Assembly (NCBI GenBank): GCA_963698265.1 | Contig: CAVOQC010000002.1 | Span: 124,001 to 188,000, forward strand | Direction of reading: 5' to 3' | Source: FEB-7 sp963698265 | GTDB lineage: Bacteria > Pseudomonadota > Gammaproteobacteria > Burkholderiales > Usitatibacteraceae | DNA: 64,000 nt | In this document: piece after piece, positions 9,068 through 18,217 of the stretch | Layout: every line of letters begins with the position of its first letter | Numbering within the stretch: the stretch's first letter is position 1 | Made by a program: the position numbers and the translations under genes | The notes under the pieces: generated by a model | What the model saw: only the letters and a program-made list of their open reading frames with translations | Told to the model about the DNA's origin: nothing | Databases searched by the model: none

Positions 9068-11320
9068 GTGACCTCGCTCGCATCCCCTTCCTTCCCGGGA
9101 GCCTTCGCGCGGTGGCTCGCGCCGAATGCCGCCGCCGCGCCCATCGTGCTCGCGGCCGGCATCGTCGTTTACCTCGTGAGCCTTCGCGAGGCGCACTTTC
9201 CGCACCTGCTCCAGATGGCCGCGGGCTGGGCCTGCCTCGCCATCCTCTTCGTGATGTACCTAATTCCGGGGTCGCGGCGGGCGCCGTGGCGCTTCGTGTT
9301 CCTGCTCGTTTCCCTGTACCTCGCCATGCGCTACATGTGGTGGCGCACCTTCGAGACGCTCATCTACACGAACCCGGCCGACTTCCTGGGGATGTCCGTC
9401 CTGTACCTCGCCGAGGTCTATTCGCTGATCGTGCACTTCCTGCAGCTTTTCGTGAATTTCTGGCCCCTGGAGCGCGAAGCTGCTCCGCTTCCGGCCGACC
9501 GCGAGAAGTGGCCCACCGTGGACGTCTTCATTCCCACCTACACGGAGAGCGAGGACATCGTGCGCCTCACGGCGCTCGCCACGACGCAGGTCGACTACCC
9601 GAGGGAGAAGCTGCGCATCTACATCCTCGACGACGGGGCAACGCTGGCCCGCCGCAACGATCCCGCGCGAAGCGAGGAGGCATGGAGGCGCCGCTACCGC
9701 CTCAAGGAGATCGCACGCGAGCTGGGTGTCGAGTACCTCACGCGGGAGACTAATCGCCACGCCAAGGCGGGCAACATCAACCACGCTCTAGCCCACTCCA
9801 GCGGTGACCTGATCCTGTTCCTGGACTGCGACCACGTCCCCACTTCTGACATCCTCCAGGAGACGGCGGGTTACTTCGTCGCGGACGAAAAACTCTTCCT
9901 GGTGCAGACGCCGCACTTCTTCGCCAACGCTGCCCCGGCCGAACGCAGCATGGGCGGCGGCGCCCCGGTGCCCGACGAAAGCGAGATGTTCTACCAGAAG
10001 ATCCACCCGGGGCTCGACTTCTGGAACGCGAGCTACTTCTGCGGCTCGGCGGCCCTCATGCGCCGCTCCTGCCTGGAGGAGATCGGCGGCATGAGCGGTG
10101 CTTCCATCACGGAGGACGCCGAGACCGCCTTCGAGCTGCACCGGCGCGGCTTCCGCAGCGTCTACGTGAACAAGCCGATGATCTGCGGGCTCGCGGCGGA
10201 GGCGTACTCGGACTACGTGCTGCAGCACACGCGGTGGGCGCAGGGGAGCGTGCAGATCATGCTGCTGCACAATCCGCTCTTCGCGCGCGGGCTCACGCTC
10301 GCGCAGCGCCTGTGCTACTTCAACGTGTGCTTCTTCTGGTTCTTCGGGCTCGCGCGGATCGTCTACCTCGTGGCACCCGCCTGCTTCCTCGTGTTCGGAC
10401 TCAGCATCTACCATGCCTCCGCGCCCCAGATCGTCGCCTATTCGCTCCCGCACGTGGCCGCGACGTTCCTGATCACGGACTACCTGTTCGGCCGGACGCG
10501 CCGGCCGTTCTTCTCGGAGATCTACGAGAGCATCCAGTCGGTCTTCCTCACTCCCGCCGTGCTCTCGACGGTGCGCCATCCCCACAAGCCCTCCTTCAAG
10601 GTCACGCCGAAGGGAATCGGCATGCAGGAGGAGCAGCTGAACGTGCTGTCGTTCTTCTTCTTCGCGGTCCTCGCGCTCAACGCAGTCGCCGCTTCGGCGG
10701 GCATCATGCGCCTGTACCTGCAGCCGGTGTATCGCGACGTGATCATGGTGACGCTCGTGTGGAGCGTGTACAACGTCTACCTCGCGATGGTCTCGCTCGG
10801 CGCCCTCTGGGAGCGCCGCCAGGCGCGGCAGCACCACCGCCTCGTGGTCTCGGGGCAGGCGATGGTGCAGTTCCCGCGCATGCGCCAGCGGCTCGCCGTG
10901 GACCTCGTGGACCTCTCGCTTTCGGGGCTGAGCTTCTCCTGCGTGCTCGACTTCGACGTGAAGGAGCGCGAGCGGGTCGTCGTGGAGGCGGCGAGCGCCG
11001 ACGGGCTGGTGAGTTACTTCGAGGCCGAGGTGATCCGGATCGACACGAAGGAAGGCCGGACCTTCTGCGGGGCGCAGCTCCTGGTGCCGGCCCAGTCGAT
11101 GGCGGACGTCGTCCACTACGTCTACGGGGACAGCAACCGGTGGAAGCTGGTCTGGGAGGCGCGGGCCCGGGGCGTATCCCTGGGCAAGGCGATCTGGCAG
11201 CTGCTGCGCATGGGCGCGCGCGGCGCGTGGATCTGCCTCACCATTATCGTGCGGATCAGCTGGCAGTACATCCAGAAGCTCATTCAATCGCGCCAGGGGC
11301 GCTCGGAGGCCAAGGCATGA
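9068..11320 (+). CDS. bcsA: Cellulose synthase catalytic subunit BcsA with PilZ domain
   Basis: BcsA polymerises UDP-glucose into beta-1,4-glucan and threads it through its own membrane channel. All processive GT2 motifs are present: DDG 188-190, DCD 253-255, TED 348-350 and QHTRW 386-390. The gating loop FKVTPKG is at 510-516. The C-terminal PilZ domain keeps the c-di-GMP motifs RQHHR (587-591) and DLSLSG (615-620), so activation by c-di-GMP is expected. About eight membrane helices flank the domain. The start is GTG. The stop overlaps the bcsB ATG (ATGA). Product identity (cellulose versus a related beta-glucan) is inferred from the BcsB and BcsC partners. Confidence 0.93.
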   Translation: MTSLASPSFPGAFARWLAPNAAAAPIVLAAGIVVYLVSLREAHFPHLLQMAAGWACLAILFVMYLIPGSRRAPWRFVFLLVSLYLAMRYMWWRTFETLIYTNPADFLGMSVLYLAEVYSLIVHFLQLFVNFWPLEREAAPLPADREKWPTVDVFIPTYTESEDIVRLTALATTQVDYPREKLRIYILDDGATLARRNDPARSEEAWRRRYRLKEIARELGVEYLTRETNRHAKAGNINHALAHSSGDLILFLDCDHVPTSDILQETAGYFVADEKLFLVQTPHFFANAAPAERSMGGGAPVPDESEMFYQKIHPGLDFWNASYFCGSAALMRRSCLEEIGGMSGASITEDAETAFELHRRGFRSVYVNKPMICGLAAEAYSDYVLQHTRWAQGSVQIMLLHNPLFARGLTLAQRLCYFNVCFFWFFGLARIVYLVAPACFLVFGLSIYHASAPQIVAYSLPHVAATFLITDYLFGRTRRPFFSEIYESIQSVFLTPAVLSTVRHPHKPSFKVTPKGIGMQEEQLNVLSFFFFAVLALNAVAASAGIMRLYLQPVYRDVIMVTLVWSVYNVYLAMVSLGALWERRQARQHHRLVVSGQAMVQFPRMRQRLAVDLVDLSLSGLSFSCVLDFDVKERERVVVEAASADGLVSYFEAEVIRIDTKEGRTFCGAQLLVPAQSMADVVHYVYGDSNRWKLVWEARARGVSLGKAIWQLLRMGARGAWICLTIIVRISWQYIQKLIQSRQGRSEAKA

Positions 11321-13443
11321 AGAAGGCGGCGATTGCACTCGCGATCACACTCGCAGCGGCAGCTTCGGCACTGGCGGAAACCATCCGGGTTCCCCTGCGC
11401 AGCCTCACGGCGCTTGCCGAGATGGAACTGCGCTGCGTGAGCGACCAGCGCGAGATCCAGGTTCCGCTTCCGGAGCGCTGGGACCTGAAGCGCCTCGTGC
11501 TGCACCTGCGCTACACGGTGTCGACGAACCTCATCCCGGAATCTTCGCAGCTCGTGGTGCGAATGCGCGGCCAGCCCGTTGCCCAGACGCGGCTGAACCC
11601 GCTCGCCCCGGAAGTGAAGCTCGGCGTCGACATCCCCGTGAAGCTGCTCGAGCCCGGCTACAACCCGCTCGTCTTCCAGGTCGCGCAGCACTTCTCGAAG
11701 AACCAGTGCGAGGCGCCCTGCTCGCCGGACCTCTGGACCAGCGTGAACCTCGCCGAGTCCTACCTGGAGATGGAATTCGACTGGAAGGCCGTGCCCACGG
11801 AGCTCTCGTCGCTCTCCTCGTTCGTGTTCGATCCGCGCCTGATGCCCGGGGGACACGTCCACCTGGTGACGGAGGACGACTCCGCCACGAGCGCCACGCT
11901 GGCGGGCATCGTCGCGTCCGGAATCGCCCGACGCTTCGACTTTCGCCGCGTGGGCTTTTCCGTCTCGCGCGAACCCCGTCCGGGAATGGACAACGTCCTG
12001 ATCGGCAAGCGCGCCTTCGCGGCCCGCATCCTCGGTGCCGATGCCGTCCGCGCGGCCAAGGGCGGCTACCTCAAGGTCCTGCCGATGAAGACGGCCGCGG
12101 GCGAGAAGGACCCGACCCGGGCGATGCTCGTCGTCACGGGGGAGACGGATCCCGCGGTGAAGATCGCAGCCATCACCTTCACGAACGTGAGCTTCAAGTT
12201 CCCCGGCACCGACGAGCTCGAGGCCTTCGAGTTCAAGCTCCCGGAGGTCCAGCAGTACAGCGGCCGGGAGACGATCCGGACCGACACGGTGTACACGCTC
12301 AGGACACTCAACTTTCCCACCCACAGTTTCGTGGGGATCAACCCCGGCCCCAAGGGCATCACGTTCCGCCTGCCGCCGGACTTCCACATCCGGCCCAACC
12401 AGTACGCGAAGTTGAACCTGAACTTCTCCTACGGGGCGGGCCTCAAGGCCGGCTCCTCCTTCAACATCGCGGTCAACGGCCGCGGCGTCCGCGCGGTGGG
12501 ACTGGACAGTGCGAGCGGCAACTTCATCGACGGCTACAAGCTCGACATCCCCACCTACGTCTTCAAGCCGGGCACTAACACCATCACATTCACCGGCCAC
12601 CTGCACGCCGGCGGGCAGGTCTGCGACCTGATCCAGCCCGACAACCTCTTTCTCACCATCTACGAGAACTCCACGCTCTCCTTCCCGCCGATGCCGCATT
12701 TCGTGGAAATGCCAAAGCTCGAGCTCTTCATGCACAGCGGCTTCCCCCTGACCCGCTGGCCCGACGGGCACGAGTCCTATGTGTGGCTCACCGAAAAGGA
12801 CGACCGCGTGCTCGCCTCGGCGCTCAACCTGATCGGCGTGGCCACCCAGCGAAATGGCTTCCCCTTGTTCGAGACGGTCTTCACCTATGAGCGTCCGGCG
12901 GGCGAGGGCGAGGTGCTGGTCGTGGGGCGCATTCCCACGGTCTCCTCCGAGCTGCGCCAGGCGGCGCCGCTCAAGCTCCTCGACGATGGCGTCCTCGTCC
13001 CCTATCCCGTGGTCCGGGGCTGGAACACGGAGTTCGTCCAGTCGGCCACCAGCCGGCAGAAGAGCGCCCTGGGCGCGGGACGGGCGCTCCTCATGCAGTT
13101 CCAGTCGCCCTGGCACTCCGGCCGCACGGTCACGATGCTCACCGGCACCAATGCGCAGGACGTCTTCGAGGCGAGCCGCGCACTGCTCACCCCGGGAGTC
13201 CAGGGACAAACCAAGGGGGACATCGTTCTCATCGAACCGGGCGAGCCGGAGGCCAAGGTGAGCTCGATGGAGGCGGGCGCCCCGTACGCAACCGGAAAGC
13301 GCGGCAGTTATTCGCCGCTGGAATCCTTCCTCTACACGCAACCCCTCGCGTACTACGCAGCCGCCGCGGGCGGGTTGCTCCTGCTGGGAATCGCGCTCTT
13401 CTTCGGGTTGAGGCGCTGGCGCGCGAAGCGCCACAAGGCGTGA
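11317..13443 (+). CDS. bcsB: Cellulose synthase periplasmic subunit BcsB
   Basis: BcsB is the periplasmic, membrane-anchored partner that stabilises BcsA and guides the nascent glucan. This 708-residue protein has a signal peptide (residues 1-20, ending ASALA). Carbohydrate-binding-like and flavodoxin-like domains follow, with typical BcsB stretches such as VRMRGQPVAQTRLNPL, the Cys-containing QCEAPCSPDLW, and CDLIQPDNLF. One C-terminal anchor helix (about 675-695) and a basic tail (RRWRAKRHKA) close the protein. It is the last gene of the operon; no bcsZ endoglucanase, bcsD, bcsQ or bcsE follows. It ends 13 bases from the stop of the convergent kinase-cyclase gene. Confidence 0.92.
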   Translation: MKKAAIALAITLAAAASALAETIRVPLRSLTALAEMELRCVSDQREIQVPLPERWDLKRLVLHLRYTVSTNLIPESSQLVVRMRGQPVAQTRLNPLAPEVKLGVDIPVKLLEPGYNPLVFQVAQHFSKNQCEAPCSPDLWTSVNLAESYLEMEFDWKAVPTELSSLSSFVFDPRLMPGGHVHLVTEDDSATSATLAGIVASGIARRFDFRRVGFSVSREPRPGMDNVLIGKRAFAARILGADAVRAAKGGYLKVLPMKTAAGEKDPTRAMLVVTGETDPAVKIAAITFTNVSFKFPGTDELEAFEFKLPEVQQYSGRETIRTDTVYTLRTLNFPTHSFVGINPGPKGITFRLPPDFHIRPNQYAKLNLNFSYGAGLKAGSSFNIAVNGRGVRAVGLDSASGNFIDGYKLDIPTYVFKPGTNTITFTGHLHAGGQVCDLIQPDNLFLTIYENSTLSFPPMPHFVEMPKLELFMHSGFPLTRWPDGHESYVWLTEKDDRVLASALNLIGVATQRNGFPLFETVFTYERPAGEGEVLVVGRIPTVSSELRQAAPLKLLDDGVLVPYPVVRGWNTEFVQSATSRQKSALGAGRALLMQFQSPWHSGRTVTMLTGTNAQDVFEASRALLTPGVQGQTKGDIVLIEPGEPEAKVSSMEAGAPYATGKRGSYSPLESFLYTQPLAYYAAAAGGLLLLGIALFFGLRRWRAKRHKA

Positions 13444-13456
13444 TGAGGGTTCGCGC

Positions 13457-15295
13457 CTACTTTGTGCCAGGCAGCGAGTGGTCGATCGAGCGCCGCGCGT
13501 CGCCGCTGAGCTTCTCCCCGCTCGTGATCCAGAGGGCTGCAGCCAGGATCACGAGCAGCGGGATTGCCACGTAGAGCGCGATCTTCCACGCCGCCGTGGG
13601 CGTCTTCTCGGCCACGGGCGCCTCCTTCGGGCGGCCGCGATCGCGCTCGATTACCTTCGGGTCCCAGAAGACGATGAAGGCCCTGAAGGGCATGCTCTTG
13701 CCCTTGAGCGTCACCTGGCGGTCGAAGCGCGCGTAGAACTCCTCCTTGTCCGGCAGGGCGTTGTACGTTTCCTCCGAGACGAGGATCTCGCCCGGGTTCG
13801 CCGAGGATTCGAAGCGCGAGGCCGTGTTCACCACGTCGCCGAATATGTCGTTCTTTTCCAGGATGCATTCGCCGGTGTGCATGCCGATCCGTGCGAGGAG
13901 CAGCGACTTGTACGCTCGCGAGAGGTTGATCTCCTCCATGCCGCGCTGGATGTCGGATGCGGCGCGGCAGGCCGCGGCGGCGTTCTCGAAGTGCGACAGC
14001 GACCCGTCGCCGATGGTCTTCACCAGCGTGCCCCCGTGCCGGTTCACGGCGATGAGGCACAGGTCGTGGTATTTCTTGAGCATCGACCGAACCGCGATGT
14101 CACCCGAGGATTCCGCGATGGCGGTGGATCCCTTGAGATCGGTGAACATCACCGTGAGCACGCGCTGGAACTTCGCCTTCACGGCGCGCTCGATCTCGTC
14201 TCGCTGCTCGAGGAATTTCGAGATGTCCTGCGTGTCCAGCGAGGCCTTCGGGGCGTCCCCTGCCGCGGGCGCCTGCCGTGCGGTGACGGGAGTCGTGGCC
14301 GCCACGGCCGGAGGCGCCGTCTTCGGGGCAGGCGCCGGCTTGGCCGCGCCCGGCGGGGCGGTCGCCTCGACGCCGAACTCGTCGACGAGGAAGTCAGGGG
14401 CAGGCAATGCCACCTCGGGCACGTCGCCGAGGAGCTTGCGGCGCCATTCCGCCACGTCCTGCGGGCGCCTCTTCTCGTCGGGCTGCATGGCCCAGGCGAT
14501 ACCGTCCAGGAAGGCGTCACTGTATCGCCCGTGGGCCCGGGCGAGAACGTCCGGCACCGTGTCGGCCTTCATGCGGCTCAAGGCGTCCGGGGGATTCTCA
14601 CCGGTCACGGAATAGAAAAGGACGCCGCCAAGCGCATAGAGGTCCGACCACGGACCCTGTTCGGCTTTCGCCGCGTATTGCTCGAAGGGCGCATAGCCGG
14701 GCGTGAGGAGCGTCGTCAGCGTCCGCTCCGACCCGCCGATGGCGTGCCGCGCCGAGCCGAAATCCAGGAGCACGGGCGTGCCGTCGTCGCGAATGAAGAT
14801 GTTGTCCGGCTTGATGTCGCGGTGCAGGAATCCCGTCGCGTGGACCTTGCCGATACCGTCGAGCAGCAGCGCAAGCTGCTGCTTGATGACCTCTTCCGCC
14901 GGGAAGGGGTGCTTCTCGAGATAGGTCTTGAGCGACTCGCCCTCCTCGTAGTCCATCACCATGTAGCCGGTGCCGTGGGCCTTGAAGTAGCGGTTGACGC
15001 GCACGATGTGCGGATGGCTGAACCCGGCCAGCGTGCGCGCCTCCTTGAGGAAGCGGTCCAGGCCGTACTGGAACTCCTCCGTTCGCTGGGTGTTGGTGAG
15101 GGTGACGGTGGCGCCGTCCGCGCGCGCCACGTCGCCGGCGGGAAAGTACTCCTTGATCGCCACGTCCTTTTCGAGGAGCGTGTCGCGTGCGAGATACGTG
15201 ATTCCGAAACCGCCCACGCCCAGCACGGAAACCAGCTGGTACTCCATGAGCATCGAATCAAGCGGCAGCGTGTTCGTGTACTGGGCTTGCGTCAT
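13457..15295 (-). CDS. Ser/Thr protein kinase-class III adenylate cyclase fusion
   Basis: This 612-residue protein joins two signalling enzymes. Residues 18-290 form a Hanks-type kinase with glycine loop GVGGFG (26-31), Lys48, HRDIKPDN (158-165) and DFG (178-180), so it should be active. A Pro/Ala-rich linker (about 310-350) leads to a class III cyclase (375-545). Both metal-binding Asp are present (386, 430), as are the base-selecting pair Lys426/Asp483 typical of adenylate rather than guanylate cyclases, and the transition-state Asn490/Arg494. One transmembrane helix (571-591) anchors the C-terminus. The ATG at 15295 has a GAGG ribosome site; an upstream start in the same frame lacks one. 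It converges on bcsB, but a link to cellulose control is only inference. Confidence 0.9.
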   Translation of the reverse strand: MTQAQYTNTLPLDSMLMEYQLVSVLGVGGFGITYLARDTLLEKDVAIKEYFPAGDVARADGATVTLTNTQRTEEFQYGLDRFLKEARTLAGFSHPHIVRVNRYFKAHGTGYMVMDYEEGESLKTYLEKHPFPAEEVIKQQLALLLDGIGKVHATGFLHRDIKPDNIFIRDDGTPVLLDFGSARHAIGGSERTLTTLLTPGYAPFEQYAAKAEQGPWSDLYALGGVLFYSVTGENPPDALSRMKADTVPDVLARAHGRYSDAFLDGIAWAMQPDEKRRPQDVAEWRRKLLGDVPEVALPAPDFLVDEFGVEATAPPGAAKPAPAPKTAPPAVAATTPVTARQAPAAGDAPKASLDTQDISKFLEQRDEIERAVKAKFQRVLTVMFTDLKGSTAIAESSGDIAVRSMLKKYHDLCLIAVNRHGGTLVKTIGDGSLSHFENAAAACRAASDIQRGMEEINLSRAYKSLLLARIGMHTGECILEKNDIFGDVVNTASRFESSANPGEILVSEETYNALPDKEEFYARFDRQVTLKGKSMPFRAFIVFWDPKVIERDRGRPKEAPVAEKTPTAAWKIALYVAIPLLVILAAALWITSGEKLSGDARRSIDHSLPGTK

Positions 15296-15470
15296 GATTC
15301 CTCGGCTGGGGGCAGCGGAACTTCCCGCGGGACCGCCTGCCACGTGGCGATTGCGCCGGTAGCACTGCGCGCATCATAATCCGAGCGTAGCTTTCCTGCG
15401 CGTTTCGCCGGCCCTCCGTCCAGGAGGCGATTTTCCCCGACCCTGCCCCGATACCGCCCGACAACAGCCG

Positions 15471-16763
15471 ATGACGACGGAATTTCCATTCCTGCCCGCA
15501 CTGCCGCTCACGCTGAGCTACCCGCTGCTCTTCGGCGCGCTGCTCGTGGCCGGCATGCTCGGCGGGGAGGTCGCGCGGCAGCTTCGCCTGCCCCGGGTGA
15601 TCGGCTACGTGCTCGTCGGGTTCGCGGTCGCGCCGGTGGTGGCCGCCATGCAGATCGGGCCGCTCTTCGACGAGGCGCGCATCTTCTTCGACATCGGGCT
15701 GGGCCTGGTGCTCTTCGACCTCGGCAGGCGCATGGACCTCTCCTGGCTCAAGCGCGACTGGACCCTCGCCGCGGTCGGCTTCGCCGAGAGCCTGCTCGCG
15801 TTCGGGCTCGTCTTCGCGGCGCTGACCTGGATGGGCTTCGCGCCGCTGATGGCGGGCCTCGCGGCCGCCATCGCCATGGCGACCTCGCCCGCGGTGGTGC
15901 TCCTGGTCGCGCAGGATTGCCGTGCCGACGGGCAGGTGACGGATCGCGCGCTCACGCTCGTGGCGCTGAACAGCCTGCTCGCCTCCGTCGTGGTGACGAT
16001 GCTCACCGCGCCGGTGCACTACGAGCTGCGCCTCGATCTCGACACGGCCGTGCTGCACCCGCTCTACGTCTTCGCCGGGTCGATGGCCATCGGCGGGGCC
16101 ATGGCCTGGATCGCGCGCGTGCTGGCGCGCCGGGTCGAGCGCAATCCCGAGCTGCACTTCACGCTCGTGGCGGGCCTCGTGCTCGCCGCCGTGGGGCTGG
16201 CGCAGATGGGAAATCTCTCGGTGATCCTCGCGCTCCTCGCCCTCGGCATCTTCGTGAGGAACGACCCCGACCGGCACGTCCTGGTGAACGTCGAGTTGGG
16301 CAGGGCGTCGCGGCTCTTCTACGTGGTGCTCTTCGTGATCACCGGGGCGAGCCTGCCGCTCTCGGCGTTCGAGGCGGCGGGTTGGGCCGCGCTCGTCTTC
16401 GTGGCGGCGCGCGCCGCGGCCAAGTTCCTCGGCGTGGTCGCCATCGCGCCGATGGGCGGCATGAAGTGGCGCCAGACCGTCGCACTTGCGGCCACGCTCC
16501 TGCCCATGTCCTCGCTCGCGCTGCTGTTGCTGCACGACGTCGTGCGCATCTACCCGGAATTCGGGCAGAAGCTCGCCGCGGTCGTGGTCGCCGGCATCAT
16601 CGTGATGGAACTCGCGGGCCCGGTCGCCACCCAATGGGGGTTGCGTTTCGCGGGCGAGGCCGCGCCGTCGCCCACACCCGGCGCCGCGGCGAAGGGCGCA
16701 GCGGCGAAGGGGCCTGCGGCGAAGGGCCCGGCTGCCAAGCCGGCCGAGACCTCGAAATCCTGA
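15471..16763 (+). CDS. CPA2-family cation:proton antiporter
   Basis: This 430-residue protein is almost all membrane helix (about 12-13 segments) and matches the Na+/H+ exchanger domain of the CPA2 (KefB/GerN-like) family: LRLPRVIGYVLVGFAVAP near the N-terminus, FDIGLGLVLFDLG, and MATSPAVVLLVAQD in the ion-binding crossover region. It lacks the TrkA-N domain found in KefB/KefC. Instead the last 35 residues are a repetitive Ala/Lys/Gly/Pro tail (AAAKGAAAKGPAAKGP), encoded by imperfect 15-base repeats. The next gene starts 12 bases downstream, so the two are likely one operon. Confidence 0.85.
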   Translation: MTTEFPFLPALPLTLSYPLLFGALLVAGMLGGEVARQLRLPRVIGYVLVGFAVAPVVAAMQIGPLFDEARIFFDIGLGLVLFDLGRRMDLSWLKRDWTLAAVGFAESLLAFGLVFAALTWMGFAPLMAGLAAAIAMATSPAVVLLVAQDCRADGQVTDRALTLVALNSLLASVVVTMLTAPVHYELRLDLDTAVLHPLYVFAGSMAIGGAMAWIARVLARRVERNPELHFTLVAGLVLAAVGLAQMGNLSVILALLALGIFVRNDPDRHVLVNVELGRASRLFYVVLFVITGASLPLSAFEAAGWAALVFVAARAAAKFLGVVAIAPMGGMKWRQTVALAATLLPMSSLALLLLHDVVRIYPEFGQKLAAVVVAGIIVMELAGPVATQWGLRFAGEAAPSPTPGAAAKGAAAKGPAAKGPAAKPAETSKS

Positions 16764-16774
16764 AGGATCGCGCC

Positions 16775-17941
16775 ATGCCCCTCGAGTTCAAGTCCTCGGA
16801 ACCCCTCACCTTAGGCGTGGAGCTGGAGCTGATGGTGCTCAACACGCGCGACTACAACCTGAGTCGCGGCGCGCCGGACCTGCTCGCGCGCCTCGAGAAG
16901 GCGAAGCTTCCGAGCGAAGTGAAGCCCGAGATCACCGAGAGCATGATCGAGGTGAACTCCACCGTGCACACGCGCTACGACAGGCTCCAGGAGGAGCTGG
17001 TGCGCACGCGCGACGGCATCGTCGATGCGGCCGGGAAGCTGAACCTCGCGGTGGCCGGCGGCGGCTCCCACCCGTTCCACAAGTGGAGCGAGCGGCGCAT
17101 CTTCGCCACGGAGCGCTTCCTGCAGGTATCCGCGCTCTACGGCTACCTCGCCAAGCAGTTCACCGTCTTCGGCCAGCACATCCACATCGGCGTGGCCTGC
17201 GGCGACGATGCGGTCTATCTCACGCACCAGATGGCGCGCTACATCCCGCACTTCATCGCGCTGTCCGCGTCCTCTCCTTTCTACCAGGGCGAGGACACTT
17301 CCTTCGAGACCTCGCGCCTGCACGCGGTGTCGGCCTTCCCGCTGGCAGGGCACATGCCCGAGGTGGACAACTGGGACGATTTCAACCGGTACTTCGACGA
17401 GATGTCCTCGTACGGCATCGTCGCCAGCATGAAGGATTTCTACTGGGACATCCGGCCCAAGCCCGAGTACGGCACGATGGAGATCCGGATCGGCGACACG
17501 CCGCTCACGGTCACCGGAGCCGCGCAGCTCGCGGCCTACGCGCAGGCCCTCGCCGCGGAACTTCTCGCGAACCGCCGGACCGAGTCCGCCGCGCGGCAGT
17601 ACCTCGTGTACGGCTACAACCGCTTCCAGGCCTGCCGCTTCGGGTTCGGCGCCATGCTGGCCGATCCGGGCGCGCACACGCACGTGCGGCTGCGCGACGA
17701 CATCCTCGCCACGCTCGACCGGATCCGCGGCATCGGGGAGGAAATGGGCGCGGCCGAGGCGCTCAGGTCCATCGGCGACCAGGCGGACCGGGAGTCGAAC
17801 GACAGCAGCTGGCTGCGCGAGCGCTTCCAGGAGGCGGGCGATCTCTCCGACGTGGTGCGCCTCCAGGCCAAGCGCTGGGGCGAGGACCCGCCGCGCGTGA
17901 AGACCGAACCCGAGGCGGCGCGCCTGCGCGCGGCGAAGTAA
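16775..17941 (+). CDS. Carboxylate-amine ligase, YbdK/GCS2 family
   Basis: This 388-residue protein is a member of the glutamate-cysteine ligase type 2 family. Signatures are LGVELELMVLN near the N-terminus (metal and glutamate binding), EITESMIEVNS, AGGGSHPFHKW, the QHIHIGV motif, and DIRPKPEYGTMEIRIGDTP. E. coli YbdK has weak gamma-glutamylcysteine synthetase activity, and many members have no proven substrate. I therefore call the fold and likely ATP-dependent ligation, not a pathway. The ATG follows the antiporter stop by 12 bases with an AAGGA ribosome site. Confidence 0.88.
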   Translation: MPLEFKSSEPLTLGVELELMVLNTRDYNLSRGAPDLLARLEKAKLPSEVKPEITESMIEVNSTVHTRYDRLQEELVRTRDGIVDAAGKLNLAVAGGGSHPFHKWSERRIFATERFLQVSALYGYLAKQFTVFGQHIHIGVACGDDAVYLTHQMARYIPHFIALSASSPFYQGEDTSFETSRLHAVSAFPLAGHMPEVDNWDDFNRYFDEMSSYGIVASMKDFYWDIRPKPEYGTMEIRIGDTPLTVTGAAQLAAYAQALAAELLANRRTESAARQYLVYGYNRFQACRFGFGAMLADPGAHTHVRLRDDILATLDRIRGIGEEMGAAEALRSIGDQADRESNDSSWLRERFQEAGDLSDVVRLQAKRWGEDPPRVKTEPEAARLRAAK

Positions 17942-17944
17942 CGC

Positions 17945-18217
17945 CTAGCGGCCGGGCTCCTCGAGCATGCGCGCGAGGTTGTCTTCCATCATCTTGCGGT
18001 ACTGGGCGCCGAAAAGGTCGAGCGCCTCCTCGGGCGGCTGCGTGCCCGGCGCGCCGCTCATCGCCCAGGTGAAGGCGCCGTAGCGCGAGGCGGCCCAGAG
18101 AATGGCTGCGGCGGTTCGCGGCCGGCCGTGCTCTTCGGCAATCTCGTTGGCGAGCGCGACGAAGCGGTTCGCGAGGTCGAAGAACGCCTTCGCGTCTTCT
18201 GCGGTCTGCGGGTTCAT
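17945..18217 (-). CDS. DUF3144 family small protein
   Basis: This 90-residue, soluble, helical protein fits the DUF3144 family: LANRFVALANEIAEEHG followed by ILWAASRYGAFTW, then an acidic C-terminal helix with MMEDNLARML. The function is unknown. Its ATG overlaps the stop of the FAD-linked dehydrogenase upstream (ATGA), so it is translated from the same message. It ends three bases from the stop of the convergent YbdK-type ligase gene. Confidence 0.8.
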   Translation of the reverse strand: MNPQTAEDAKAFFDLANRFVALANEIAEEHGRPRTAAAILWAASRYGAFTWAMSGAPGTQPPEEALDLFGAQYRKMMEDNLARMLEEPGR

